DNA of 64,000 nt from Candidatus Cybelea septentrionalis (GCA_003158175.1 PMHJ01000019.1:4375-68374); one strand, 5' to 3'. Counted from the stretch's first letter, positions 9,691 through 17,496 are shown. The notes: generated from the sequence alone by a model not told the origin. Made by a program: numbers and translations.

Positions 9691-9897
9691 CCCCGCGCCG
9701 TCTGCCCCTCAGCACGACGTTCGCGAAAGCGGGCCGTGTTTGCTTCGCGGGCTTTGCGGCATTGCGTGCATTGCGGCGTGGATCGGCATTGCTGCTGCGC
9801 CAGCTTAGCGTGCATAGCCCCGTGGCCGCGGCTTCGATCGCTTAGCCAGCTTGGCCGGGCCAGGGGGCGCACAATTTGCGGCTTCGGCTCCTATCCC

Positions 9898-9912
9898 CTT
9901 ACGCTGCGGCTC
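9898..9912. repeat. Copy 2 of the 15-bp target site (A/B border)
   Basis: cttacgctgcggctc, identical to the secA 3' end. It is preceded by ccc (right end of region A) and followed by ggg (left TIR of element B), so it is shared as a target-site duplication by two neighbouring elements. Confidence 0.9.
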
Positions 9913-10069
9913 GGGTAAGGAGTTAGGCCGCTTTGAAACGACGCCCCCCTCCCAGCCAGCTCAGCTCTAGGCATCCAAGCCGCCGCGATCCAAACTGCAA
10001 CGCGTTAAGCGCCGCGATCTAAAACTGCGAGGCTGCTGCGAGGCCTAGCTGCTGCGCTGCGAGGCACGC
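9913..10069 (+). repeat. Left terminal inverted repeat of element B
   Basis: 157 bp, base-for-base the reverse complement of 17325-17481. It begins gggtaaggagttaggccgc. Weaker similarity continues inward to about 10136. The terminus shares the pattern GGG..AGG.GTTAG with the terminus of element C. Confidence 0.95.
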
Positions 10070-10174
10070 AGTGCTGATATGCGAGCGACCCGCGCCGATC
10101 TAGGCTGCTAAGCTGCGACGGCGCCTCGCGAGCGCGGAGCCGTGCAGAGGGGCAGAGGCGCGGGCTACGAGTCG

Positions 10175-11164
10175 TTAGTTAGCCGGGCTAACGGTAACGC
10201 CTACGAGGAACTTCTCCTTGTCAATGACATGGATTTTCTTAAAGGCCCTGCCGCCCTGCGGATAGCGCCAGAAGCCTATGTAGTCAAACTTTAAGCCGTG
10301 CTTTCGGTAAGGAACTAGGACACGGTCGCCATATATCCACCACTCTCCACCATTGAGAATGTCGAACTTTCCTGGGCCGTTAAGCGAGGTAGAACCCACC
10401 ACGGTTGCAGACGATCCTGATACTGAAATCTGGTAGATCACTGAGTTGTTGTTCTGACCATATCCCAACGCCAAATGCTTTCCATCCCACTGGATCGGCC
10501 CCGGACTAATGTTTAGATTTGTGTTGATATTCGTCGGTGTTCCGCTTCCGTGAGGCAGTTCATATAACGCGAAATGCGATTCGGTCACCCTCCCATCGAC
10601 GAAAAGGTTGCCATCGTTGTCGTAGCCGCAAAACATAACAGCGACTCCTGGGAGCGAATAAATGGTGGGCGTTCCCGCTCCATTGCTATAAATCGCGACA
10701 CTACCACCGTCAAAATTAGTAACAGCTAGATTTCCGGTCGCAGCGTCAATAGCACAACTAAAAGGCTCATGGCCTGGATCGGTAAGCGTATTAATGGGGT
10801 TCGTCCCGCCGTGAGCGTATTCGACCACATCTGACGCGCCCGTGTCAGCAATAAATACGTTACCTGCCTTGTCAACGCATTCGCCGTCCGCAAGATCAAA
10901 GCCTGATAGTACGCCGACCAGGTTGCCCTTGGGATAACCGAAAACGGATACAGTACCGAAGTCACTGGAAGCGTATAGTAGTGTCTCCCCAGTCGCTTCC
11001 CGCAGCATCCACGACGTGCCGCGATGGGCGTGCGTCGCGATCGCGGAGGTTTGCGGGATCGCGCCCGGCGCGCCGATCGGCGGCTGCGATCCGCTGCAGC
11101 CCGCGAGCAATGCAACAGCAACGCCCACGGTTAGGGCGTACGTGCCAAGACCAAAGCTCTTCAT
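10175..11164 (-). CDS. Secreted lipoprotein, beta-propeller-like (inverted copy)
   Basis: A 329-residue lipoprotein. Leader MKSFGLGTYALTVGVAVALLAGC is almost the same as that of the gene at 15260 (MKSFGLGSYAL). Linker SQPPIGAPGAIPQTSAIA follows, then 'VEYAHGGTNPINTL', 'CAIDAATGNLAV', 'CGYDNDGNLFVDG' and 'IQWDGKHLAL'. On the minus strand it follows a Cas1 tail relic by 54 bp, mirroring the order cas1-lipoprotein at 15199/15260. The leader and upstream DNA are therefore a duplicate in opposite orientation, while the propeller part is different. Confidence 0.85.
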   Translation of the reverse strand: MKSFGLGTYALTVGVAVALLAGCSGSQPPIGAPGAIPQTSAIATHAHRGTSWMLREATGETLLYASSDFGTVSVFGYPKGNLVGVLSGFDLADGECVDKAGNVFIADTGASDVVEYAHGGTNPINTLTDPGHEPFSCAIDAATGNLAVTNFDGGSVAIYSNGAGTPTIYSLPGVAVMFCGYDNDGNLFVDGRVTESHFALYELPHGSGTPTNINTNLNISPGPIQWDGKHLALGYGQNNNSVIYQISVSGSSATVVGSTSLNGPGKFDILNGGEWWIYGDRVLVPYRKHGLKFDYIGFWRYPQGGRAFKKIHVIDKEKFLVGVTVSPAN

Positions 11165-11218
11165 TCTCCGCGCTCCCCTGATCCACGTAACGGATCGACG
11201 GCTTAGGACGTTCGGCGC

Positions 11219-11428
11219 TTAGACCTCGCTTCCAGCTTCGAGCAGCGCGAGTAAGCCATCCCAATGCCTCGGGTGAGGAATCTTCGCACCGGCCCGGACG
11301 CGCGAGCAGGCCGCGAGCGACAATCCCGTTGCTTTGCCCATCTCCTTGAGGGAGAACGCATCGAGCTTCGGCGCGATCTCGCACTTGAACCAGGCCTCGT
11401 CGCGCTGGCCCGGATGCTCGCGTGCCCA
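11219..11428 (-). pseudogene. Cas1 C-terminal relic, inverted copy in element B
   Basis: On the minus strand the DNA reads WAREHPGQRDEAWFK, then the HTH segment LKEMGKATGLSLAACSRVRAG and PHPRHWDGLLALLEAG, ending in TAA at 11219-11221. This is the last 69 residues of the casposase. The match stops abruptly upstream of the Trp codon at 11426-11428, where unrelated DNA (the gene at 11422 on the other strand) begins. It is the left member of the inverted duplication of element B's right end. Confidence 0.87.
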
Positions 11429-11871
11429 GACTGGCGGTGGAGAACGTCGCGCACGTCGTCACGCGCATGCGCGAGAACGTGTCGCTCAAGAGCGCCTCGA
11501 CCGAATACGGTGTCGATCCGCGTACCGTCGTCAGGCTGGGCGGCTCGGCGCTGCGCAAGACCAAGGGCGGTCGATACGCGGCCAAGCCCAGCGATAATCT
11601 CTTTCGCCCGCTGGTCGTGCCGGTACACGGCGGACGGATCGAGGTTGGAGTCCGCGGCTCGCGCGCCGCGTCGGAGTTGTCCAAGCGCGCGATAGCGCAG
11701 CGCGAGTTCCTTGCCACGGGCGACGATACGAAATTGCGCAGGCTGCGCAAGACCAAGGTTCTCGACGCGTCCGGCCGTGAGGTGCCGTTCCTCACGGACG
11801 AAGACGAACTCGCGCGCCAGGGCGACCTTGGAGCGCTTTCCTTTGAAAGTATCTACGCCCGGCGTGGCTGA
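11422..11871 (+). CDS. HTH-type protein of mobile elements, function unknown
   Basis: A 149-residue basic protein. The N-terminal part (VTRMRENVSLKSASTEYGVDPRTVVRL) fits a helix-turn-helix. The rest (ALRKTKGGRYAAKPSDNLFR..., VRGSRAASELSKR, REFLATGDDTKLRRLR, LTDEDELARQGDLGALSFESIYA) resembles hypothetical proteins often seen in integrative elements of actinobacteria; no function is known to me. Its first codons overlap the end of the inverted Cas1 relic, so the native N-terminus may have been replaced and the start is uncertain (an ATG at 11467 is an alternative). The stop overlaps the ATG of the HNH gene by one base. Confidence 0.65.
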   Translation: MPRLAVENVAHVVTRMRENVSLKSASTEYGVDPRTVVRLGGSALRKTKGGRYAAKPSDNLFRPLVVPVHGGRIEVGVRGSRAASELSKRAIAQREFLATGDDTKLRRLRKTKVLDASGREVPFLTDEDELARQGDLGALSFESIYARRG

Positions 11872-12425
11872 TGCGCGAACACGAACCGATCGGCGCCTGG
11901 CTGCGCAGCTCGCGCTCCCAGCGCCGTGTCGGGCCTGGGGCGATCTGCGCATCGTGCGGCAAGGAATCTCGGCCGTACGCGCTGATTTTCGGTCGCGACC
12001 CTCCGTGCTGCTACCGCTGCGATCGCATCGCTCAAGGGCACCTGCCGTACGAGGACAACCACGTTTTCGGCAAGCGCAACAGCGACCTGATGATCCGTTA
12101 TCCGATCAACGACCACCGGGCGGTCTTTAACGTGAAGCAGCTCGACTGGACGCCGGAGACGCTCGAAAACGTCAACGGCGACCCGCTGCTCGAAGCGATG
12201 GCGCGCTTCCATGGACTTGATGACAACGTCGTCCACATGCTCGCTGATTGCATCGCATTCGTTCCAAAGATCAAGCACGTCCAAGAACTGCTCGTCGCGA
12301 TCTACGGACCCGACTGGCTCCCTGGCCTGGAGGCGGCTGCAAAACATGCATCAGGAAAACCCGTTGCCAAAGAGCCGAGGGTTCGGCGGACTAGCCGAGT
12401 CGTCTTACCGGCGAAGGGCGATTGA
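11871..12425 (+). CDS. HNH endonuclease-like protein
   Basis: A 184-residue protein with two CxxC pairs (C26/C29 and C47/C50) and the HNH-type sequence EDNHVFGKRN...IRYPINDHRAV (H64, N80, H82). This is the zinc-stabilised beta-beta-alpha nuclease pattern. HNH nucleases are regular partners of Cas1 and PolB in casposons. It is cotranscribed with the HTH gene upstream (start and stop overlap). The C-terminal third (HVQELLVAIYGPDWL...) is unassigned. A similar E..H...N.H pattern occurs in the HNH gene next to PolB in element C (25309-25686). Confidence 0.75.
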   Translation: MREHEPIGAWLRSSRSQRRVGPGAICASCGKESRPYALIFGRDPPCCYRCDRIAQGHLPYEDNHVFGKRNSDLMIRYPINDHRAVFNVKQLDWTPETLENVNGDPLLEAMARFHGLDDNVVHMLADCIAFVPKIKHVQELLVAIYGPDWLPGLEAAAKHASGKPVAKEPRVRRTSRVVLPAKGD

Positions 12426-12485
12426 GCATTATAGTGCCTCGACTCGCCGTGGTAGCGGCCATCATCATTGCGGTGATCGGCTCTG

Positions 12486-12767
12486 CTACCTTATCAGAGA
12501 CCGCACCTTATTCACGGCTCCCTTCGCCTGCTCCCGAAATACCAGCCATACGGCAATCATGGGGGCCAGGGCGATCACGAGGCAAATCAGCCAAAACACT
12601 ACACCCCAGGGTTGCCAAGGCCAAGGCGCTTGGGCCGCCACCATGATCAATCCCAGAATGGACTCTAGGAAGGGGAGAGATAAGATCACGAGCGTGACGG
12701 TCAGCGCCGCGATCAACAGCCAGAAGAATGCTCGCCCGCACCTTACCACGTTTCGCCGCTCCGTCAC
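12486..12767 (-). CDS. Small membrane protein, two predicted helices
   Basis: 93 residues with a basic N-terminus and two hydrophobic segments (about residues 13-42 and 52-72: FFWLLIAALTVTLVILSLPF and WGVVFWLICLVIALAPMIAV), ending in a basic tail. No family recognised. It is the only sizeable frame in the space between the HNH gene and the exonuclease fragment, and composition suggests it is real, but no strong ribosome-binding site is visible. Confidence 0.45.
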   Translation of the reverse strand: MTERRNVVRCGRAFFWLLIAALTVTLVILSLPFLESILGLIMVAAQAPWPWQPWGVVFWLICLVIALAPMIAVWLVFREQAKGAVNKVRSLIR

Positions 12768-12805
12768 GCGGTAAGTCTACGCCAGAAAGCTTAGTTTTGC
12801 CAAGT

Positions 12806-13516
12806 ATGTCCGAGCTCCCGATCGCGGTTCGGGTCTATCCCGATCTCAAGCCAACGCAGCCGGAGCGCAAGGCGCCGCAGATCGACGGGATGCTCGTCTT
12901 CGACTGCGAGACCCGGACCGATCGCGCGCAGGCGCTGACGTTTGGCAGCTATCGTTTCCTGGTCGCCGGGCGCTGCCTCGAAGAAGGCTTGTTCTACGCG
13001 GACGATCTCGCGGCGGCCGAGCGCACCGTGCTGGAACGCTACGCGCGCGAACATGCGGCCGACACCGATCCGCGCGGCATTCCCGAGCGCGGCATCCCGA
13101 GCAATCCCAATCTCATGCTGCTCCCGATTGCAGACTTCCGCAAGCTCCTCTACCGCGTGGGCTACAAGGGGCGCGGCCTACTCTGCGCCTTTAATTTTCC
13201 ATTCGATGCAAGTCGTTGCGCGCTCGGCTACGTCGAATCGCGCGATCGCTTCCTGGGCGGCTTCACGTTCCAGTTCTTCCAATACTGCGATCGAAACGGC
13301 CAGTCTGAATACACCGTAGCCTGGGCAAGTGTGCAATCGGCTCTATACACACATACCGTGCGGCTTGGAGCGATGCGGCGGTTCGGCGTCGCCGGTTCGA
13401 AAGAATCCGATCCACAGCTAGAAGAGCAACTTCCTGATATCCGCAGGGCGGAGCTCCCCGAACCAGAGCTGTTTAAGCAAGGCGCACTCAACGACACAAT
13501 AAAAAAGGCACAGTAA
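12806..13516 (+). CDS. Isolated family-B polymerase 3'-5' exonuclease domain
   Basis: 236 residues. LVFDCETRTDRAQALTFGSY corresponds to the Exo I motif D.E and flanking sequence of the element C polymerase (FIVIDTETVDHRLTFGAY). Further on, 'EGLFYADDL' and 'LLCAFNFPFDASRCA' match its 'RAVFYADHL' and Exo II segment 'LVFFNACYDLSRLA'. Palm and fingers motifs are absent; the gene ends at TAA and cas1 follows after 69 bp. It is therefore a truncated PolB, or a stand-alone exonuclease derived from one. Sequence divergence from the element C protein suggests a separate lineage. Start chosen at the ATG before SELPIAV. Confidence 0.65.
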   Translation: MSELPIAVRVYPDLKPTQPERKAPQIDGMLVFDCETRTDRAQALTFGSYRFLVAGRCLEEGLFYADDLAAAERTVLERYAREHAADTDPRGIPERGIPSNPNLMLLPIADFRKLLYRVGYKGRGLLCAFNFPFDASRCALGYVESRDRFLGGFTFQFFQYCDRNGQSEYTVAWASVQSALYTHTVRLGAMRRFGVAGSKESDPQLEEQLPDIRRAELPEPELFKQGALNDTIKKAQ

Positions 13517-13528
13517 GAAAACTAAAGA

Positions 13529-13585
13529 TGCCCCCGGCCCGCAGCAACGGACCGGAGGCGTCGCACCCGGAGGAGTTAGCTCCAG
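13529..13585 (+). promoter_or_regulatory. Conserved cas1 leader with hairpin, element B
   Basis: The untranslated leader tgcccccggcccgc...accggaggcgtcgca ends in a strong ribosome-binding site (ggagga, 13569-13574). It is nearly the same as the leader of the other cas1 at 28139. CCCCCGG and CCGGAGG can pair around a loop of about 14 bases. Conservation of untranslated DNA between two divergent elements suggests a function in controlling casposase expression. Confidence 0.5.
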
Positions 13586-15199
13586 ATGCAACAGCAGAAC
13601 TTTACGCTCTTATATCCCCCGCTGCAAGTCCGGGCGGGCGTCCTGGTCGTGGACGGCTTCGGCATTGCGCTTCGCGTCCTGGACCGCGGCAAGCTGCGCG
13701 TGGAGGATGGGATCGGCAGGCAGCGCCGATCGCTGACGCTCGATCGCGCGGGCTGCGGCCTCGAACGCCTCGTTCTAATCGGCCATGCGGGCTACGTCAC
13801 GCTGGAAGCGCTGGCATGGCTACGGGCGATCGGCGCCGCGCTTGTCCAGATCGGCCGCGATGGTGAGGTACTCGCGCACTCCGTTCCTTACGGCTACGAC
13901 GGCCATCCGATCCGCCGCGCCCAGGCGCTCGCAGTCACGAACGGCCTGGACTTGTCGATCGCGCGCGAGTTGATCGCCGGGAAGCTCGAGGGGCAGCGCC
14001 GGATTCTCGCTCGACTTGGGGCCGATCTGCGCGAGTTCGACAAGCTGCGAGCCTCGCTTGCATCGGCCGATTCGATCGAGCGCGTGCGCGTGATCGAAGC
14101 CAATGCTGCGGCGCTGTATTTCCCAGCCTGGCGCGACGTTCGGATTCGCTTCCGCGATCGCGACCTTGCACGTATCCCGGCGCGCTGGCTTCGCTGCGAT
14201 TCGCGCGCCTCGGTATTGACCGGCGCGCCTCGCGCCGCAACGTCGCCCATCAATGCTCTGCGAAACTATCTTTTTGCGTGCCTGGAGTCGGAAGCACGCC
14301 TCGCACTACTCGCACAGGGCTGCGATCCCACGATGGGTGTTTTGCATGCCGATCAGCGGAACCGCGATTCGCTCGCACTCGACGCGATGGAGCCGATACG
14401 CGGCGACGTGGATGCATTCTTGCTCGATCTCTTGGAGGATCGCGAGTTTACCGCGCGCGACTTCGGCGAGCTTCCGAACGGCATTTGCCGGATCGCCGCG
14501 CCGCTGACGCATGAACTCGCGCTCACACTGCCGCGTTGGCGTGAATGCCTGCGGCCGATGGCGGCGCGCCTCGCACAAACCTTCCGCGAATCGCTGGTCA
14601 ATAAGGGTGTACCGCCTCGCACGCTCGCGGCTAAATCCGGGAGTAAGCGTCGCAGCGTTCCAGCTCCAGAGCGATCGCCGCTGCTCGCAACGCCTCGCAA
14701 AGCCTCGCAGCCGCAGCCGTATGCAACGCGCGCATGGCGCGCGCCCACCGTGGAAGCACCGCCAGCGCGTCCGACCGCGTGCGCGATGTGCGGCGAGCCC
14801 GTCCTCAAGCGCAGGCGTCGTCATTGCGAGGCGTGTATGCCGAAAGCACGGCGCGAGCACGGACTGCGAGCGATCGAAGCGGCTCGCATGGCGCTCGCAG
14901 CGCAGACCGCTGCGGGCCACGATCCACGACGCAGCGCCGAAGTGAACCGCGCGCGAGGCGAGGCGATTGCCGAGGCACACCAGCGCAATCGCAGGTGGGC
15001 GCGCGAGCATGCGGGCCAGCGTGACGAGGCATGGTTCAAGCGCGAGGTCGCGCCGAAGCTCGATGCCTTCTCGCTTAAGGAGATCGCGAAAGCGACAGGG
15101 TTAACCCTCGCGGCGTGCTCGCGCTTTCGGTCGGGTGCGAAAGTGCCGCATCCGAGGCACTGGGAGGCATTGCTGGCGCTGCTCGAAGCCGGGAACTGA
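13586..15199 (+). CDS. cas1: Solo Cas1 integrase (casposase), element B
   Basis: 537 residues. Residues 1-110 form a Cas1-like N-terminal beta domain; 130-335 form the helical catalytic domain. The metal-binding residues are in place: E171 (EANAAALYF), H254 (GVLHADQRNR) and D266/E269 (ALDAMEP). The hallmark 'PINALRNYLFACLE...GCDPTMGVLH' follows the Cas1 pattern. A Pro/Arg-rich linker leads to a four-cysteine finger (C399, C402, C414, C417) and a C-terminal HTH (LKEIAKATGLTLAACSRFRSG), as in casposases that recognise their own ends. No cas2, cas4 or CRISPR array is near. It is expected to cut out and insert the element at the secA end. Start supported by a ggagga site. Confidence 0.9.
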   Translation: MQQQNFTLLYPPLQVRAGVLVVDGFGIALRVLDRGKLRVEDGIGRQRRSLTLDRAGCGLERLVLIGHAGYVTLEALAWLRAIGAALVQIGRDGEVLAHSVPYGYDGHPIRRAQALAVTNGLDLSIARELIAGKLEGQRRILARLGADLREFDKLRASLASADSIERVRVIEANAAALYFPAWRDVRIRFRDRDLARIPARWLRCDSRASVLTGAPRAATSPINALRNYLFACLESEARLALLAQGCDPTMGVLHADQRNRDSLALDAMEPIRGDVDAFLLDLLEDREFTARDFGELPNGICRIAAPLTHELALTLPRWRECLRPMAARLAQTFRESLVNKGVPPRTLAAKSGSKRRSVPAPERSPLLATPRKASQPQPYATRAWRAPTVEAPPARPTACAMCGEPVLKRRRRHCEACMPKARREHGLRAIEAARMALAAQTAAGHDPRRSAEVNRARGEAIAEAHQRNRRWAREHAGQRDEAWFKREVAPKLDAFSLKEIAKATGLTLAACSRFRSGAKVPHPRHWEALLALLEAGN

Positions 15200-15206
15200 G
15201 CCTCAG

Positions 15207-15259
15207 CGCCGAACGTCCTCAGCCGTCGATCCGTTACGTCGATCAGGGGAGCGCGGAGA
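15207..15259 (+). promoter_or_regulatory. Shared lipoprotein leader
   Basis: The DNA between the cas1 stop and the lipoprotein ATG (gcgccgaacgtcctcagccg, then gatccgttacg and ggggagcgcggaga) recurs inverted at 11165-11219 and in degenerate form at 1713-1770. It carries the ribosome-binding site (ggggag) and presumably travels as part of the cas1-tail/lipoprotein junction. No clear promoter boxes. Confidence 0.5.
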
Positions 15260-16231
15260 ATGAAGAGCTTTGGTCTTGGTTCGTACGCCCTAAGTGGAGG
15301 CGTTGCGCTTGCATTGCTCGCGGGGTGCGGCGGATTGCAGTCGCCGATCGGTGCGCCGGGCGCGATGCCGCAAACCTCCACTCTCGCACCGCACGTCGAT
15401 CGTGGCAAGTTGTGGATGTTGCCGGAAGCGAAGGGCGAGGATTTAGTTTATGTTACAGGTGGATGCGACGGTACGTGCGTCGTTTCATACCCCGCCGGCA
15501 AAATCGTCGGGTCGTTAAACGTAGGTTATGGTCTCAATTCCGGCGTGTGCGCGGACGGTCAAGGACGCGTTTATATAGCTGACGACACTGAGGTGATCGA
15601 GTACGCTCATGGCGGGACGACGCCGATCGGAACATTTAACCTTCCCGGTAGCGGCGGTACGGCTGCGGGATGTTCCGTCGATCCAACTACGGGGAACCTC
15701 GCCGTCATGTTCGGCGGTGTAGCGATATTTACGCCCGGTAGTCAGACACCGATGGTGTATCCTGGGCCAGTAGATGGGTTCAGCTGCGCTTACGATCGCT
15801 CGGGAAATCTCTTTGTTGGAGGGCTTCGCAGTGGGGGAGCGGCGTTGGCAGAACTGCCAAAAGGCAGTTCGAGCTTTACACTACTTACCATTAACGCAAA
15901 ATACATAGAGGGCGCGGGCCAAGTAGAGTGGTATGGCAAGTACCTTAGCTACATGTCAGCGTTCGGCGGCGCACCGTACATCTATCGGTTTAAAATAGCC
16001 GGGACCGTCGCAAACCTCGTAGGAACGACGCGTCTTAGCAACCCGAAGTTCTTGTGGTATCCATGGATTTATCAAGGGAAAATACTGGCACCTTGGCACG
16101 AACGCGGCCCGGACGCTAACTCGCTGGGAGTGTGGGACTACCCTAGAGGGGGCAAGGTTATCCGAAAGATCACGGGCTTTGGTCGGGCCGGGCTAGAATC
16201 CATCACGGTCAGCGTGGGCTCAAGCCGCTAA
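15260..16231 (+). CDS. Secreted lipoprotein, beta-propeller-like
   Basis: A 323-residue lipoprotein directly downstream of cas1. Leader MKSFGLGSYALSGGVALALLAGC, linker LQSPIGAPGAMPQTS, block HVDRGKLWMLPEAK. Propeller motifs: 'IEYAHGGTTPIGTF', 'CSVDPTTGNLAVMF', 'CAYDRSGNLFVGG', 'VEWYGKYLSY'. The stop overlaps the start of the next gene by one base. Confidence 0.84.
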   Translation: MKSFGLGSYALSGGVALALLAGCGGLQSPIGAPGAMPQTSTLAPHVDRGKLWMLPEAKGEDLVYVTGGCDGTCVVSYPAGKIVGSLNVGYGLNSGVCADGQGRVYIADDTEVIEYAHGGTTPIGTFNLPGSGGTAAGCSVDPTTGNLAVMFGGVAIFTPGSQTPMVYPGPVDGFSCAYDRSGNLFVGGLRSGGAALAELPKGSSSFTLLTINAKYIEGAGQVEWYGKYLSYMSAFGGAPYIYRFKIAGTVANLVGTTRLSNPKFLWYPWIYQGKILAPWHERGPDANSLGVWDYPRGGKVIRKITGFGRAGLESITVSVGSSR

Positions 16232-17232
16232 TGAGCACATCGCCTCTCATTCGCTACTCGCTGAGCATTGGCGCTGCGGTGCTTCTTGCAAAATGCGGCG
16301 GATCGCAGCCGCCGATCGGTGTGCCGGGCGCGATGCCGCAGACCTCGGCGATCGCAGCGCACGCCGATCGTGGCAAGTCGTGGATGCTGCCGGCCCCGAC
16401 CACTGCACACTCTGCCGATTATGTCGCCTCTGGACCACTTCTTTATGTTACGAATCAGAATCCCGTCTACAACGATGTCACTGTATATCATGCAGGCGCA
16501 AAGGATCCCGCTCCAATTGCGACGATCTCGGATGACCTCAATGGACCTGCCGGTGTTTGCTTGGACAGCCAGGGAACACTCTATGTTACGAACCAGCCAA
16601 ACGACGGTCTCGGCTGGGTTACCGAGTACCCCCTTGGCAAAACTAATCCGTCAAAGACTATTACGAGGGGGATGAACACGCCAGCGTATTGTGCAATCGA
16701 TAGAAGCGGAAACCTTTGGGTTACAAACATCGGCGGCCGCAACGCCACAGAGTATCTTCATGGCTCGAAAAAACCGCACACCGTAATCACCGAAGATATG
16801 GTCTATCCTACCGGAATCGCAATTGATTCCTCCGGTAACTTATACGTGTCAAACCGTCTTAGTAGTGGCGGCGACGTTGTTGTTTTTCCGCCTGGGAGCG
16901 AGGATCCTTCGCGTACGATCACCGATGGCGTCACCTCACCGGTGGCCCTGGCAATCGACGCGAGTGGTAACCTCTACGTAACAAACGTGACGCAGAATAA
17001 CATCGAGGAGTACGCGCCTGGCGCAGATCAGCCGTTTAGAACCATTACGCAAGGCGTTAGTACGCCCGCGGGGTTGACGGTCAGTGAGAAGGGCTGGCTC
17101 TTTGCCGCTAACCTCGAACGGGATACCGTCGTTGAGTTTCGACCGGGGTCAGCGCGACTTTCAAAACGGAGCATTAGCAATGGCCTGCACGCGCCAATCG
17201 GACTGGCGATCTATCCAGCGGTGCTTCCGTAG
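16231..17232 (+). CDS. Secreted NHL-repeat lipoprotein
   Basis: A 333-residue lipoprotein whose first 55 residues (MSTSPLIRYSLSIGAAVLLAKC, SQPPIGVPGAMPQTSAIA, ADRGKSWMLP) match the family. The body is a different propeller type with six regular NHL-like blades of about 45 residues: 'GPAGVCLDSQGTLYVTNQ', 'TPAYCAIDRSGNLWVTN', 'YPTGIAIDSSGNLYVSN', 'SPVALAIDASGNLYVTN'. It is a domain swap behind a constant leader. The lipobox is LAKC rather than the usual LAGC. Confidence 0.85.
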   Translation: MSTSPLIRYSLSIGAAVLLAKCGGSQPPIGVPGAMPQTSAIAAHADRGKSWMLPAPTTAHSADYVASGPLLYVTNQNPVYNDVTVYHAGAKDPAPIATISDDLNGPAGVCLDSQGTLYVTNQPNDGLGWVTEYPLGKTNPSKTITRGMNTPAYCAIDRSGNLWVTNIGGRNATEYLHGSKKPHTVITEDMVYPTGIAIDSSGNLYVSNRLSSGGDVVVFPPGSEDPSRTITDGVTSPVALAIDASGNLYVTNVTQNNIEEYAPGADQPFRTITQGVSTPAGLTVSEKGWLFAANLERDTVVEFRPGSARLSKRSISNGLHAPIGLAIYPAVLP

Positions 17233-17324
17233 CCGGTCCATCCCCGCCGCCGCGCCCGCGAGGCCACATCGCGTTAGCGAGGTCAGCAGATTAGATCAAC
17301 GCGCATCGCTCGCATTGCAGCTTC

Positions 17325-17481
17325 GCGTGCCTCGCAGCGCAGCAGCTAGGCCTCGCAGCAGCCTCGCAGTTTTAGATCGCGGCGCTTAACGCGTTGCAGT
17401 TTGGATCGCGGCGGCTTGGATGCCTAGAGCTGAGCTGGCTGGGAGGGGGGCGTCGTTTCAAAGCGGCCTAACTCCTTACCC
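17325..17481 (-). repeat. Right terminal inverted repeat of element B
   Basis: 157 bp, perfect reverse complement of 9913-10069, ending ...cctaactccttaccc at the 15-bp site. The 92 bp between the last lipoprotein gene and this repeat hold no gene, only weak similarity to the DNA inside the left repeat. Confidence 0.95.
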
Positions 17482-17496
17482 CTTACGCTGCGGCTC
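17482..17496. repeat. Copy 3 of the 15-bp target site (B/C border)
   Basis: cttacgctgcggctc. It is flanked by ccc (end of element B) and ggg (start of element C). Together with 33871-33885 it is the target-site duplication of element C. Confidence 0.93.

Larger units (their letters stand above)
9913..17481. mobile_element. Element B: degenerate casposon-like element
   Basis: A 7,569-bp segment bounded by perfect 157-bp inverted repeats and by 15-bp direct repeats (9898-9912 and 17482-17496). It carries a full-length solo Cas1, an HNH protein, an isolated PolB-type exonuclease domain and an HTH-type protein, plus three lipoprotein genes. The left end (TIR, lipoprotein, Cas1 tail, all inverted) is a copy of the right end. 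A polymerase domain is missing, so autonomous replication functions are probably lost, although the casposase looks intact. Cas1, PolB exonuclease, HNH, TIRs and a 15-bp duplication together define a casposon. Confidence 0.87.

Noticed and set aside
9687-9872. Minus-strand frame with CxxC near the right end of region A
   Set aside because: Only 61 codons, no start signal, and it lies in the terminal repeat-like DNA of region A.
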